64,000 nt of DNA from contig VWYX01000275.1 of assembly GCA_013396525.1 (NCBI GenBank), positions 559,613 to 623,612 on the forward strand. The letters are read 5' to 3'. A program made the translations under genes and the position numbers. Below are positions 27,072-39,819 of this stretch, one piece after another (position 1 is the stretch's first letter; every line of letters starts with the position of its first letter). Source of the stretch: Chaetorhynchus papuensis (taxonomy: Eukaryota; Chordata; Aves; Passeriformes; Rhipiduridae). The notes beneath the pieces were generated by a model that worked only from the letters and a program-made list of their open reading frames with translations, was not told the origin of the DNA and did no database searches.

Positions 27072-29400
27072 CCAAATTCTTAAATTCATATTGTCTTGAC
27101 ATGGACAGTAACAGTGTGTGGGGGAGAGCAGATTGATCATTCACAATAGTTACATGTATAACATATGTTTTAATTCTCTTTAAACCAATTTGATAAACTT
27201 CACTGGAAAACAGTTTTCAGAATGTCATATATCTACAAGCAGAGTTGCAAATAGTGTGATTCAGTCCTGCAAAGAATACATCTCTGGCAGATGATGTACT
27301 TTTCCTGTTTGCTTGTGGCCAGTGTAAACTTAGCTTTTGGGCAGTGACCATAGCTTCAGTTTTGAAGCTGTCAACATGAGTATTGGGTAATATATTGACA
27401 CAAGGCCCCAGTGAATTCCCGAGCTTTCCTTGTGAATAAAGTAATTTGACTGAAATACTTTCTTTTATATTTAGGACCTGTATCTTTATATTGTTCTGTA
27501 AAATACCACAGAGTTGTTGGGACTTGTAATTTGATAAATATTAACAAAGATGGCATGGCAGGTTTTCGGTTTACTGGGTGAAATTAGACATTATTTCCAG
27601 CTTCCAGGTTGTTGATTTATCATGGGCAATAACCCCTCTGTTGTCTATGGCTGTGCTAGTACAGTAGAAATTATACTTGTCTTTCATCCGTGATGGTCTG
27701 TGATCCATCAGAGTTTCCACACTCATGGAGATTATTGAATGCCGTACAGTGAGATTGGGGTTCAGTTCATCAAAGTTTAGGCACATAAAATTTAGGCGTT
27801 TGGGCTGTCTTCACAGTTTGTGGAAAAAGATAACCACCCTTCTAGAACAACATTTCAGATCTTAAAATAAGCACCCAGGACAAGAAAGATGAATTACCCT
27901 CTGAAAGTGCTTGTCTATTGACTATAGAAGGAGCCTTGATGACTGGTTTAGACTAGGTGTCTAATTTGGAGCTAAAATTAGGTGAGAGTAATCCCATTCA
28001 CAGTACGTGCTGTTAAAGAAATAATGCATGTTACTGTATAAATCTCTCGTGTTTCTGTAGAAGTAACCATGTTCAAGTTCATCCTTTTTTGGGGGAAGGG
28101 TTGGGGGGTGTTTTGTGTGAATATTCTATCAGAATACAGTACTGATGGTGTTTAGTGGGGTTCTAAGAATTGGATATTCCCTAAAAGCAAACCTTTTATT
28201 GAATATCTATTTAGTAGTGTTTACTTCAAATAATGAATGTGTTGGTTAGCAGCATGTATTAGAGAATAAAGTAATACAGAACACCTTAAAAAGGCAATTT
28301 TGGGAAGATTCTCTTAGTGTTGAATAGTGGCATTAATTTTAGTGGGTCTCCCCTTTAAAATTTAGGGAATTATCAAAGTTGTTAGAAATTCAAATGCTTA
28401 ATGAAGCATTTGTCTGTCTAAGTATCAGCTGCAATGAACATCAAATTTTATTATTCGATTTAATTGATTACGGAGAACGTATGTAACCTGTTAGAGATTT
28501 GATTTAGCCTTGCTTGGTTAATTTTGCAAGTCCAAATGCCATGCATAGGCATAGTAGATAGACCTAGCAATGTATTAGTTAAGAAACTGTAGTTAAATTC
28601 CAGCCTTAGTCTGTAGAAACCTGTCTGCTGTGTGTGTTTTAATTCTACTTAGGTCCTCCTCTGTGTTTAATCCAGAAAGTGAGTATATGTACATGTGCAC
28701 AGCTTCACATTTTGGCACCATGTTTGGTATATTGTGTGCTGTGACTTGTATCGTGCCTGCAGGCCATAGGAAAACGACACAAATTAAATGTGAAATAGAA
28801 GGAGACATAATTTAAAACTTCTATGTTCTAGAGATGCAGTATGGCATCTGAGAGTTGCGACATATTGCAAAAAATTCTCCCTATTTCCCCAACAAGAAGC
28901 CCATGTTTTCAGCTGTGTAGGCTGCTGGAGACACAGGCAGCTTCCTTGGCTGTTTGCTGGGAATAGCTGTCACTGCGTTTTATTTGAAGCACTATCATGA
29001 CCACTGCTACACATGCTCTGTCTCCTTCTCATTCCTGTCTAACTGTACAGGTCAGTGTTCTGCTCTGCCCTCTTCTGTGGTTCTGTAATTATATTTACTT
29101 TACATAGACATGCGAGTTCCCTTTTCCCTTTTACATATGTTGTTTTGCTTCATGCTGAGAAAACTCCACAGCCTGACAGGGCTCTTTTTTTCTTTCCTTT
29201 TTTTTAAGCACTCCAAATTCTATCCAGCTTTAAACTCTTATGTTTATAACCCTGAATATCTCTAAAATGTCTTTACCTAAAACACTTTATGGTTTTATTA
29301 CCAGGTTTATGCCAGTAATAATATTCACATCAGCTTTCTTAGGGATAATCTTTAAGCAGAACCTAGCAAGAAAGGCTTTGAAAACTATCATTCCCAGGAA

Positions 29401-29800
29401 CGCAAATCTCGGAACATGAAACATCGGTTTAATCGCCCTCTCTGACAACTTAACACGACAGATTGAAAAATACAAGCCGATATGGAAGTGGGATCAATGG
29501 ATTATCAAAGTCCTAAACATCTTTTCTTGGAGCGGGGGGGAGGCGGGAAGCTTTGGGGTGCATTGGCATGCGTAAAACATGAAGTTTGCGTAGCTTACCA
29601 CAGATCCACTGCTGTCTGACTGGCAGGGAAGTTGAGAGGGAGGGAAAGAGATTTACATGAGGGAACTCAGGGGGCTTTGTCACGGCAATTGTATAAAGTG
29701 ATATACAGTGCAAATCGACTCGAGCATGTCCCTGGATAGCAGGCGGTTTACAGCCTCTTCAAGCAGAGATTACTGCTTTATCTTGTCATACTAAATTAAC
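29401..29800. promoter_or_regulatory. CpG-retaining block, candidate cis-regulatory element
   Basis: I count 15 CpG dinucleotides in 400 bp here, against only a few per 400 bp in the surrounding AT-rich intron. The block carries ATCAATGG and TTATCAAAG (SOX/TCF-like sites) near 29493-29510 and a G-rich patch at 29532-29547. It has no open frame I recognise. It could be a conserved enhancer or an alternative SOX5 first exon; the sequence alone does not decide. Confidence 0.35.
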
Positions 29801-29882
29801 GTGGCAGCACACTGTTAAACAGTGGTGACCTCTTCATCTGTGGAAATTGCTGCCTAGAGGAGAGATGGTATTTAAGACTATC

Positions 29883-29964
29883 GCTCTCTCTCTTTTTCTC
29901 CCCTCCCCACTTTTTCTCCCTATCCTCTTCCCTTCCTCCCTCCCTGTCTCGTCTCTCTATCTTG

Positions 29965-30017
<53 letters not shown>

Positions 30018-30019
30018 CT
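29883..30019. repeat. 137-bp polypyrimidine tract ending in T51
   Basis: A C/T-rich tract with few purines leads into an uninterrupted 51-T run at 29967-30017. The exact homopolymer length is prone to sequencing error. Confidence 0.93.
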
Positions 30020-30064
30020 GTAGGGCCCTGAGGCATTTTTGGGTTAGGTTGTAACATTAAAGAC

Positions 30065-30096
30065 AAAAAGAAAGAAAGAAGGGGGGAAGGGAGAGG
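30065..30096. repeat. 32-nt polypurine tract
   Basis: AAAAAGAAAGAAAGAAGGGG followed by GGAAGGGAGAGG is uninterrupted purine. It begins 45 bp after the polypyrimidine tract and is roughly complementary to parts of it. Confidence 0.9.
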
Positions 30097-30688
30097 CTTT
30101 TAACATCAAGGTGACAACAGCTATGTGTTAATTGGGCCTTTGTTGTTTGATTAATAGCCACTTTGGTGTAGAATATTAAGACAGTTGTTTGGACAACTTT
30201 CTAAAAATGACATGTCCTTTCAGTAAACTGGGATTAAGCGATGTTCTCTGGTCTGCACATTTTAACTCCTTATTGTTATTGCATTTAGTGCTAAGCTTGC
30301 TGCTCTTTTGGAACGAGCATTCCATCCAACACTCCTGGCAGCATCCTCGGCTGGCATGGAGTGCCACAGCTCTCTCCAGGGGCACTCCAGGGAGCTGCTC
30401 TGGGACTGGTGTTATTGAGGGTCAAGGTGATGAAGATATCTCTACAGTGTGGTTGAGCTCTTGAGCTGGGCTGTATTTTAGAATTGAATAATGCTCTGAG
30501 AAATGCAGTTGAGTGGGAAAAGGAAAACAACTATTTCGTTGGGCTGGCAGTGTGATACAGAAGAACAGGAAAATTAAATCCCAGATTCTCATATTTTTTC
30601 AGTAAACTGAGTCAGTGAAGGAGAGGAGGATGTTTCTTCCTTAGACAAGGTTTTCTCTTCTTTTCTATTTACTATGCAGTGCTTCACT

Positions 30689-30764
30689 GTGGGTCCAATC
30701 CAAAGCTCTTTGTAGTCACTATAAAGACCGCTCTGTCTTTAATAGGCTTTGGATCAAGGCCCAC
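30689..30764. repeat. Foldback (inverted-repeat) element, copy 1
   Basis: The left arm GTGGGTCCAATCCAAAGCTC and the right arm GCTTTGGATCAAGGCCCAC are imperfect reverse complements closing a span of about 76 bp. The sequence resembles a palindromic repeat I remember from reptile genomes (gatccaaagcccattgaagtcaatgg and its complement). MITE-like, but I cannot name the family. Confidence 0.65.
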
Positions 30765-32907
30765 ATGACCTTAGGCAAATTATTGCAAATCAGTGTTATG
30801 AAGTGCTTGGAAATTTGCAAGCATACATGTCCAAAGTATTAATTTTTGACAGACTTTTAAAAAACAGTTGGGAGGCCAGGTGAAGTCAGGTTGGCCGGCT
30901 TGGCCATGGACATACCCATATGTGCTGAAAATGGAAATGTTATGGGTGCATGTTTGGGTTAAGGAGGCTTTCCCTACCTCTTCCCATGCTGACTAATGAG
31001 CGTTTAACAGGTTCTCTTCCTGTGCTGTTGAGATTGCCAGTTGTCAAGAGAAAATGCTTTCACTTCAAAAACTCAGCACTGACTCTGGGATGCCATAGGA
31101 CTTTGACTACTTCAGTCATATGAAGATGGCTGTAGAAATTTAATGATATGAGATGGAAAAGGACTTGAAGATGATCTATCTTGGATTTTTCCCTGCTGGA
31201 GACAATCGTTCCTTACTGTGAATTTCTTGAGCTGCCACCTACACAAAGATTCATGCAAAATTCTGTGCATTTTATATGTAACATTTTCGGAGGCAAGCTT
31301 TTATTCACTTCCCTGGGATGCCAGCACAGCTTATTTTTGCAGCAGAATATTTGCCATTTCAGATGCAATGTATCTGTGAACACTGATGTTATCATTGTTT
31401 TCTTTGGTTGAGTTTTGAAGGCCATTGAGCTGAGCATTTATACTAGAGATATGGAAAGGACTGACTTCCTGATTTATTATTTGTAGAAATCAATGAGTTT
31501 GATAATTTATGTACAGCTTACAGAGGCCACGTAAGTGGCTCATGAATCGATCAGCAGCCAGCAAAAATGAAAGCTAACGAGCTCGTTTCAATAGCAAGTT
31601 GCTCATTAGCAGGTAGGCTCACTGATCTTTCAGGTTTTCCAGTTCAAAGTCACATGTTTTTTCCATGTTCTCGGAAGAAGTAGTTTCCTTGCAAAGAACA
31701 GAAACAGAAAAAGAAAACCTGGCAAGGTTTTGAACGTTTTCTCATCACTTTGACTTAAATGTTTACAGTAAATGCTTGATGCTGGGCTAGAGGGGCAGCT
31801 ATCTAATGGTCTCAGCCTGTGCCCATCACTGTAGTGACATCAACTTTCAGCCTTTGAAATTGAGTTTACTAAGGAATTAATGGTATATATGGGAAGAAGA
31901 GGATAGAGCCCTCTTCTGTGTTTCTGCATAGAAATCTCTACATTCCCAGCACAGCATTTTCAGTCCAGATTTTCTCCAGGTCAGAAGCCATGTGTGGGAT
32001 GCTAGATGGTAGGCAGGATGTCCTTTCCTCCATTCCCAGTCAACACTGTGACCCATCATGCTTAGGTAACACCAGGCCTGTGTCTTCTCCTCTCCGGCTA
32101 ATACTTGATTTGAAACACTTTGGTACTTCCAGGGGGATTTTTGTGGGGTGTACACAAAACCAAGCTTGTTTAGCTCAGTTGTTATCCTTCTTGGTAGAGA
32201 TACCAAGCCCCAAAAGAACATGGGAATTAACCTCCCCCTAGGAAGTACTCTAAGGGTCAGTACTGAGAAGTACTGCAGATTTTATGTACTAAGGCTCATA
32301 AACATGCCTCAGATCAGGAAACTGTTTTTAGCCTTGTGCATTAGCAGAGTACATTGGTGTCCAGCGCTACAATTTTTTTTCTTGTAGTAAAGAAGCAGAT
32401 TAATTTTTAGTCCTTTTGAAAAGTAAACCCACTGCTTTAATTACCAAACTTCTGATAGAATGTTCTTGAATCCTTGTGTTGCTTGTATATGTAAGTATAT
32501 ATGTAAAAATATTTAGGTGTATATATACAAACACATGTATTTCAGCTATCTCCTTTAGACATGAGGAATACACCACTCCTAATCAGACTGAAAAAAACCC
32601 AAAGAAACAGTTTCTTGACAGAGTTGCCTGAGGCTCCTGCAAAAGAGGGACTCTTGAAACATATTTTTAAAACATTTTTAAAAAAGACAGATTTTCCAAA
32701 TCTCAGGAATAGATTTTCAACTGCCTGATTTGGCTTGAAATGAGTTGGCTGAATCAGTTTCTTTTCTTTTAAGTAAGTCTATAAAGCTTTGATGAATCTG
32801 GCTCATTGTTTAGCACTTATCTCATGAGTAAAGCTTGAGAGGTTTGGCTTGAAACTTACCAAATCACATCTTTGGAAAATGGCCCAAGCCTATTGATTTA
32901 TCTGAAG

Positions 32908-32929
32908 AAAAAAAAAAAAAAAAAAAAAA
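32908..32929. repeat. A22 homopolymer
   Basis: Twenty-two consecutive A residues. No retroposed gene is recognisable immediately upstream. Confidence 0.9.
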
Positions 32930-33044
32930 GAATCCAAAGCAAAACACAACTGAAAAACCCTGATCCAGCTTAGTGAGTAAGTCCCTTACAGATCTATAGA
33001 GCCCCTACTGAATGAGCACATCTATTTCTCACCATTTGTCAGCC

Positions 33045-33440
33045 TTGCACTTCGTGGAACTGTAGGGCTGAGAGGGATTGGGAGAGGTCATCCACTTCCA
33101 GCTTCAATCCAGGGATCAGCTGTACCAGTGTAATTTCTTTCAGATAATAGTCTGACTTCTTGAAGTTACTCAAGACAGGAGACTTAGAACCTCTCGGTCC
33201 GTCTGGCCCAGGGTATTGCTGTCTCTGCCTTTAGAAAGTAACTCCTGTACAGTCTTTCCTGCATCAGTTTTCTCTCATTAATTCTTGTCCTAGCCACGCC
33301 AAGCAAAAGGAAATATGCTCTTTCCTGCAGTAAATGTTTTTGTATTTGAAGAGTGATATCACATTCCCTTGTCCCAAACTTTTCTTTCAGTATATGAAGC
33401 TCTAGTCTCCACCATTTTTTTCTAAAAAAGTTTTAATGTT
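33045..33440 (-). mobile_element. Old diverged CR1-type LINE fragment
   Basis: The + strand reads as a degraded reverse complement of a CR1 3' end: GTGGAACTGTAGGGCTGAGA, GGGATTGGGAGAGGTCATCC, then further on TCTCATTAATTCTTGTCCTA and ATCACATTCCCTTGTCC. The order of these blocks matches CR1 on the - strand with its 3' end on the left. Divergence is much higher than in the copy at 39820, so this is an older subfamily. Boundaries are approximate. Confidence 0.75.
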
Positions 33441-36400
33441 TTGCTGCTTCTCTGGAACTACTTACAGAAGAATCACATTCACATTTTAACAGCTATGTCT
33501 CCTGCTTAAAAACAGATGCTTTTCCATTAACGACAGTGATGTCTGCAGCAGGTGCATCTGAGATGCCACTGAAAAGCTCTAATCCCAAGTGAAAACAGAC
33601 TCTGGGTGGCTCAGACACCATTTAAACGGTGCTGTGTAGATTTGTTCAATTAACTTGCAGTTAAATCCTCTCTCGATGGAAGGAGGGCTTTGTGTGCTGC
33701 TCTCCTTTGCATAGGTACCTGGCAGAGGACAAGTTTTGGGGCAGCTTAGCTTTGCTGAGCTCTGAGTGCAGAGCTGTTGAATAGCAAAATGGATTCTAGT
33801 GTCTCCTGCATATCCAAAGAATTGCCAGTAAAGTCTGACTACAGAATATTTTCTTAGCGGGCGGAGGAAAAAAAAACGTTGAGTTTCCAAGACAAGGAGT
33901 TGGCAGGGAGGAAGTCTTCGAAATTTAAGGCATTTGATTGGGAAATCAATGGGAGAAAATAAACAATAGACCTCATGGTATCAATTTTATGAGTCATGTT
34001 TAAAAAGTATTCAGTCCCTTAAACATGATTATTTTAATATATCTAAGGTAAAATGTGTAAAGATTTAAGATCATAATCCATTTCCTTTTATTATCTTTAA
34101 GCAATAAATTGTTTGTACAAGCTTAAATAAAGTAACTAATATAATGAGGATTATGCTTTTTTGTATGTTATGAATGTAATAAATTCTCTGTTAAAAAGGA
34201 GTTATCAAATCAATCTTTCACTTTATTAGATGACATTTAGTAGAAGTTGACCTTGATGTCAGTCAACACTTCTGTTCCTTTTACTGTGTTTTGGGCTACT
34301 TGGTAAGGGAAAAGCCTCTTCTCCTTAAAATGATTTTTTGTCCCTTGTCTCTTGATTTTTACATTTTGGGGCTCTTGCCTAGTGACCACCAGAAGGAAGG
34401 TATGAGCCAGCTGGGTGAGCTCTTTGTGTTCATGAACTTGATGCATTTTTAGAAAGTAGTGAAGTAATCTGAAAGGGAGAACAAAGACAAGGAAGGTGGT
34501 TCATTTGCTGCACACCACTGCTTTTTTTGGAGCTCTGCTGTAATAACTGCAACTCCAGTGGTGAATACCTGGTGATTCTTCCAACCTGTGCATATGAGAG
34601 AGGCTGGAGATCAGTCTAGGGTACAGTGCAATAGAGGGGTGTGCTATACTGCCAAAGGAAAACCAGTATGTAAGACAACATGGCAGTGATGGACAAAATT
34701 TTGAGTTGATCATAGGAGAATCTTCATGTGGTAAAGCTGTTTTGTTTTCACTCTCCCTCCTGACCCTTTCCAGCATAGGATTTTGAACAAACTTTCCTAT
34801 CTTTGGAAGTGCAAAGTGCTTCTGCAGTCAAAAAGTCAAAGTAGTTGATGGCAGATGACAGCTGGTGATGAGCAGCTCAACCCCATGCTTCAGTGTGGAA
34901 TTTGGGTAGAATGTCACAACATAAAGATGTTATAAAAATTTTACTGAATTAAAAACCACCACGTGTCCTGTAGTAAAAGAAATAAAATTCACATGCTGGT
35001 AGGAAAATGATGGTCACCTCACCAAATAGGAATATTGGGAACAGGCATCATCCTTGGCCTGTATCTAAAAGTGCAAAAGAGTAAATAGGACCAAACATCT
35101 CAGAACTCTTCTGAATTTTCTGCATGCGTTTCTGAGGGAATTCTTTGAAGATTCCTGTAAATACAGGATATTAGCATGTATTATTTCTGAGAAAGAAGAT
35201 GGAAATTTAAAAAAAGAACAAGAAAATAAAAAAGGAAAGCTCTGAGATTTTGTCAAAGCCAATGTGAATTAAGGGGCAGTCCTTTAAAATGGATGGCTGT
35301 GTTAAAACTGACCGGAGGACTTGTCCCAGGAATTGTGGTAGGAAATAGCTCTTCATCACTGGCAAGAGATCAGTTTGTACTGTTACAGTTTCCTTTTTTT
35401 GCTTCCAGATTTATCAGTTCTCTGTCAGACAGTCTTTTGAACTGTTTTGATAAATAATTGTACTTGTGAAGGTTAATGGAGTGTCAGTCCCTTATTTACT
35501 CTCAAGTCAAATGTAGTGCACGCTAGTCAGAAGTGTAGCTCATGCTTCATGACCAGCTGACCTTAATGCTTTAGAGTGTGGTTATAGTCAGATAAATGAC
35601 TGTAAAAATGACATTAAAGGGTCCAATGTTTTCTGTCTTGCTGTGGCTTTTGAGGTCAAATGTAGTTGCATAAAAATATGATATTTCTATTAATTGCCTA
35701 TAATGCTATAACTTCACCCAGAGTATGAAAATACGTTGTCTTTTTTTGCTTCACATCAACCCTAGTAATAACACTTTGCAAATGGTACTTAACTATTTTG
35801 TTGGTAATATGTCTGCAAAGCAGAGTCCAGTTCCTTCTTTTGTAGCTGTATTGAATCTTCAGTGCTGAGGGCAGTTAAAAAAAAACCAGTCAATAAAGCA
35901 AGCAGATAGACATGACTCAGAAAATACATGGGGAACAAATACGTTGAATGTAGGTGACATTTTAAAGTCACTGTTCTGTTTATCCCTGTATACAGTTGGT
36001 CATTCTCCTGTTACAGAAGCAGAACACAGATACTTTCATCTAAACTTCTGCTAATCTGTGTTAGTCTCAACTTAATTCATCCTTGCAATCAGAAGAACAA
36101 CCAGCAATTTCCAAAGGTGTTTGTTGCTGTCTGTTTTCCAGTTTATTTTCATTAATGTCTTCACTGGATATTAAGTTTCTTTTCAGTAGTGCTTCAGCCC
36201 TAAAGTAAAATTTAAGATTAACTACTAAAATTTGAGGCATTTTAACAGCTAATTCTGGCCGTATTTTATTTATCACTATGCATAATCTGAGCTCCTAACT
36301 TACTCTGTTACTTCCAAGGAAGAAAGTTTTACTTGGTGTTGAAGTGCATAATAGCTGACATGAAAATTAATAAACACAAGGGCTTGAAATCAAAGGTGTT

Positions 36401-36800
36401 CAGGAACTGAGATTTCTAGAACAGTTTAGTCTTCTGAAAATGTGATCCCATTGTTCACTGAAAATAAGTTGTAGAGTTAAATGCAGTTTGCTTATGAGGA
36501 TCTTCTGAAACTCTTGCTGAGCTGTTCAGTGTTCTGGCCAGCTCCTGTGGAAAACAAATGTGCTGAAATCTGGAGAAGCATGTTGATAATCAATACCTTA
36601 ATGGAAAAAAGTTTACAAAAAGATTGGGTATTTTAGGCAGTCCTTAAAAGTTCTCCATTCAATCACTGGTAATATAACTTAGGTATTGCTGTTTGACTCC
36701 ATGAGCCTTCCTAACCCCAGGTTTCCTCCTTTGAAGGGGATGTTTTGGCTGATTTGGGTAACTGATTTATATACCACCAGTCCACATGAGCATGGGGCCA

Positions 36801-36950
36801 GGTTCAGACCGGTTCTGAACCTTTCAAATTGCATCCAACCGCATCAGATTGGTTCTAACCAGTTCAAACAAGATCCAGCCAGTTCAAACCGGTTCTGACT
36901 GGTTCAGTCTGGTTCAAACCTGTTTGAACTGGTTGGATCCAGTTTAGATC
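36801..36950. repeat. Degenerate 10-bp tandem array with palindromic unit
   Basis: Fifteen consecutive 10-mers keep phase without an indel. The consensus is GGTTCAAACC, which is nearly its own reverse complement. Units include GGTTCAGACC, GGTTCTGAAC, GGTTCTAACC, AGTTCAAACC and GGTTCAAACC; the middle and ends are more degenerate. Flanks at 36791 and 36951 do not fit. Unit junctions create AACCGGTT (36887-36894) and AACCAGTT (36857-36864). A period of 10 is not a multiple of three, so the array is not coding. Confidence 0.9.
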
Positions 36951-37494
36951 AAGAAGTTGCAGCATACTGTCATTGTACCATCTTTTGACCCTCTATTTTT
37001 GAAAGTTTCTCTGAACCTGAAGTTACGAGACACTCTGTAATGATTGAATAACAAATCAAATAAATCAAAGTATATTGAGAAGAGCGTTATGTAAATGTGT
37101 GAGTGCAGCCTCCAGTACTGTCAGAGGTGCTGGAAGGAGGATTGGGTGCCTTTCAGAGGGACCGTTCTTAATGTGTCTTACTTTTGCCTCCTTATAGCAT
37201 ACAAATAAGCTCTCAGCATAGTTCCGCTTTATAATGCCATGTGTATGTGATTGTCAGTCTGACTTCACATAACTAGGTCTTTCGGGGCAATTTATTTTTA
37301 GAATAAGTGATCCCCACATACTTGTACATCTGAAGATTAAAAAAACTGAAATCAAGAAATCTTATGTAACTCTTTTGAGTATGTTTAAATATGTATACTG
37401 GAAGTGTAGACACTCATAGACCAGAACAGAAGGGAAGAGGAAAGTAAGGAAACCCTTTGAAATGTACTGTAATTTCTTTTAATGTGTATGAATA

Positions 37495-37610
37495 CATACA
37501 TATATATATATGTATGTATATTGTTGCGGCAGTGTATATATATACATATGTGTGTGTTGATAGATAGATAGATAGATAGATACATACATACATACATGCA
37601 TACATACATA
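37495..37610. repeat. Compound microsatellite (AT)n, (GATA)n, (ACAT)n
   Basis: TA-rich dinucleotides interrupted by TTGTTGCGGCAG are followed by about five GATA units (37559-37580) and about seven ACAT units with one GCAT interruption (37581-37609). Tyr/Ile-rich frames across it are artefacts. Confidence 0.92.
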
Positions 37611-39819
37611 GAAAGTGTCTCTCACAACCAAATACCCTGTCTTTGTGTTTACCCCCTGTCTGTGCTCAAGGTCTCTACGTGCTCAATAGGAGCTTTTTAA
37701 TTATTTTTCCCTGTTTGATGTTGCTGAGTATAATGAATGCATTGCAGAGACCTTTTTGTTAGAAACCTTCAGGACATCAGCTTAGTGCTGGTAGGCACAG
37801 TGATACCTGGTTGGATCACATCATGAGACCAAATTTTAGTAAATTTGAGAGAAGAAGGAGAGAGATTTTGTCAAACCATGCTCTGTTAGTCAAGCAGTGC
37901 TTCCTCACCATAAAGCAGCCTTACATTCTTTCCAGCCAAAGTGGAGAAAAAGGGGATGTGCTCTTATTTGGGTTGGGCAGTTCTGTGGGTTTTTCAGCAT
38001 CACTTCATGATGACTGAAAACTACAGGGAATACTCCGAAATCAGTGATTCAAAGAGGAACTTGGAGAAGGAAGGCTATTTCCAGCAAAAGTTATTCATTC
38101 TCTGCTGATGGTGGATAGTTGGCTGTGACTGTAGAAGAATTGATGTTCCTTGGGGGTTTTTTGGTTTGTTTGTGAACATGACGTACAACAGTGCACAAAA
38201 CTGATTGTTAATGAGAATACATTGTGCATTTAGTCATCTACAGGAATTTGATTTCTTTAATGAAATGGTATAAGAGAATGAGAATGAACTGCTTTAAAGC
38301 TAATAAAGATCATTTGTATTACTCAGAATAATTTAGGTAAGTGATGAGAAAGGAGAGGGAAATTAGCATTTCTGTACAGTTTGCTTACTGTGTAATTCTT
38401 AATCAGGAATGTCACAACATCCCTTGGTATCATCTTATCACAAAGGTCTCTTCATAGTAGGCAATATGTGCTGCTGACTGCAGTTTACAGAAACAGAAGA
38501 AAGAATAACTCATCTGCAGAGTGAGAACAACTGTGAATTTGTCATAAATTAGAATTTATTAGGGTTTTTTTGCGTCACTCAGCCACAGTCTAAAATGGTG
38601 AGGTCTGTGTACATTTTAAATCTTGTTTAAGCTCTGCTTGGGTGAGCTTTAGAATGGGACTTAAATGATAAAATGACATCATGCTGCTCTCTGGAGTAGA
38701 ACATAATGTTACCATTTGAGGTGTAGTAAGACCCAGAAGAGTGAACAGGGAATTGGTTCTTGTTAACCCTTGGATGCTGAATGCGCTCTGCCTTTCCTGT
38801 GCTTTGGAACCTGGCAAGTTCATGCCATTTCCCGACTTGCTCTATACACAGTACCACAAAGGTATTTTGTGGGGGTTAATTAAAAAAAATTCTGAATGTT
38901 TCTAACTCATATTATGTTTATATATCAATGTTACATTGATTGACTTTCGTCATATTGATTTTTATTAATTATCCTGATATATTTGGCATTCTCTGATCAA
39001 ATACCATCCTTTGAAGTGTGCAAGATCCAAATAAATTTGATTCCTACTCTGTAAACATGTTCTGTGGAACTGTCTTTCTGTGAAAGGATTTATTCTCTGT
39101 TTATAAGCACAGAATAGATATCTTTCTTTTCTTTTTATATCCTGTGCAATCTTTCCTCCAAAGGTGAGGAAACTACTTTGATTTACACCAGAATTCCAAA
39201 TTCCATGTCACTAAAATTGTGTAATGGTTGTAGATAGGAAGAAAATCAAGTTATAAAAGAGCAGAACAGGTGAAATGAATTTGGGAGGGAAAACAAGTCT
39301 GTTAATAACTGTTAAAGAAGATTAAACCAGTTACTGCTTGGAAAAATCCTATGAATTACTGTTTATGTAGTCATTACTTTAGAAGTGTAAGAGAGTTAGT
39401 AGTAGACAAAGTAATTAAAGTCTGTGAAAAGTAGGTAGAATAGAGAACTTAGATAAAAGCATTAAATTCCTATTCTTATGCCGTCTTAAACTCCAGTGGA
39501 GAGAGTGAAGCTATTTCTCAAGTGGCATTCCATTTTCATGAAGTTATGTTTTCTGTCCATTCTTGAAAGTGAAAGCTTCCAGAAGATTGCTTTTAGAAGA
39601 AAGAAACAGTGTGATGCTAACCTCTATGGAGGCAAAGACTATTTTGATGGTTATCATCCTGTAAGTCTAGCTGTAATCTTTTCAAAAGCAAGAGAACAAA
39701 TACAAGCTAAAAGTAGATAAACAGATGTGAATTGAGAAGGCCCATGAAAAATACACGGTGTTTATAGAGCAGAACACGATTATTTAAAAAGTATAGTGGA
39801 TTTAGCCACATACCTACCT

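Noticed and set aside
32908..32929. A22 run considered as the tail of a processed pseudogene
   Set aside because: No upstream sequence resembling a retrocopied gene and no obvious target-site duplication.
37385..37609. Tyr/Met/Ile-rich open frames on the - strand
   Set aside because: They translate the GATA/ACAT compound microsatellite.
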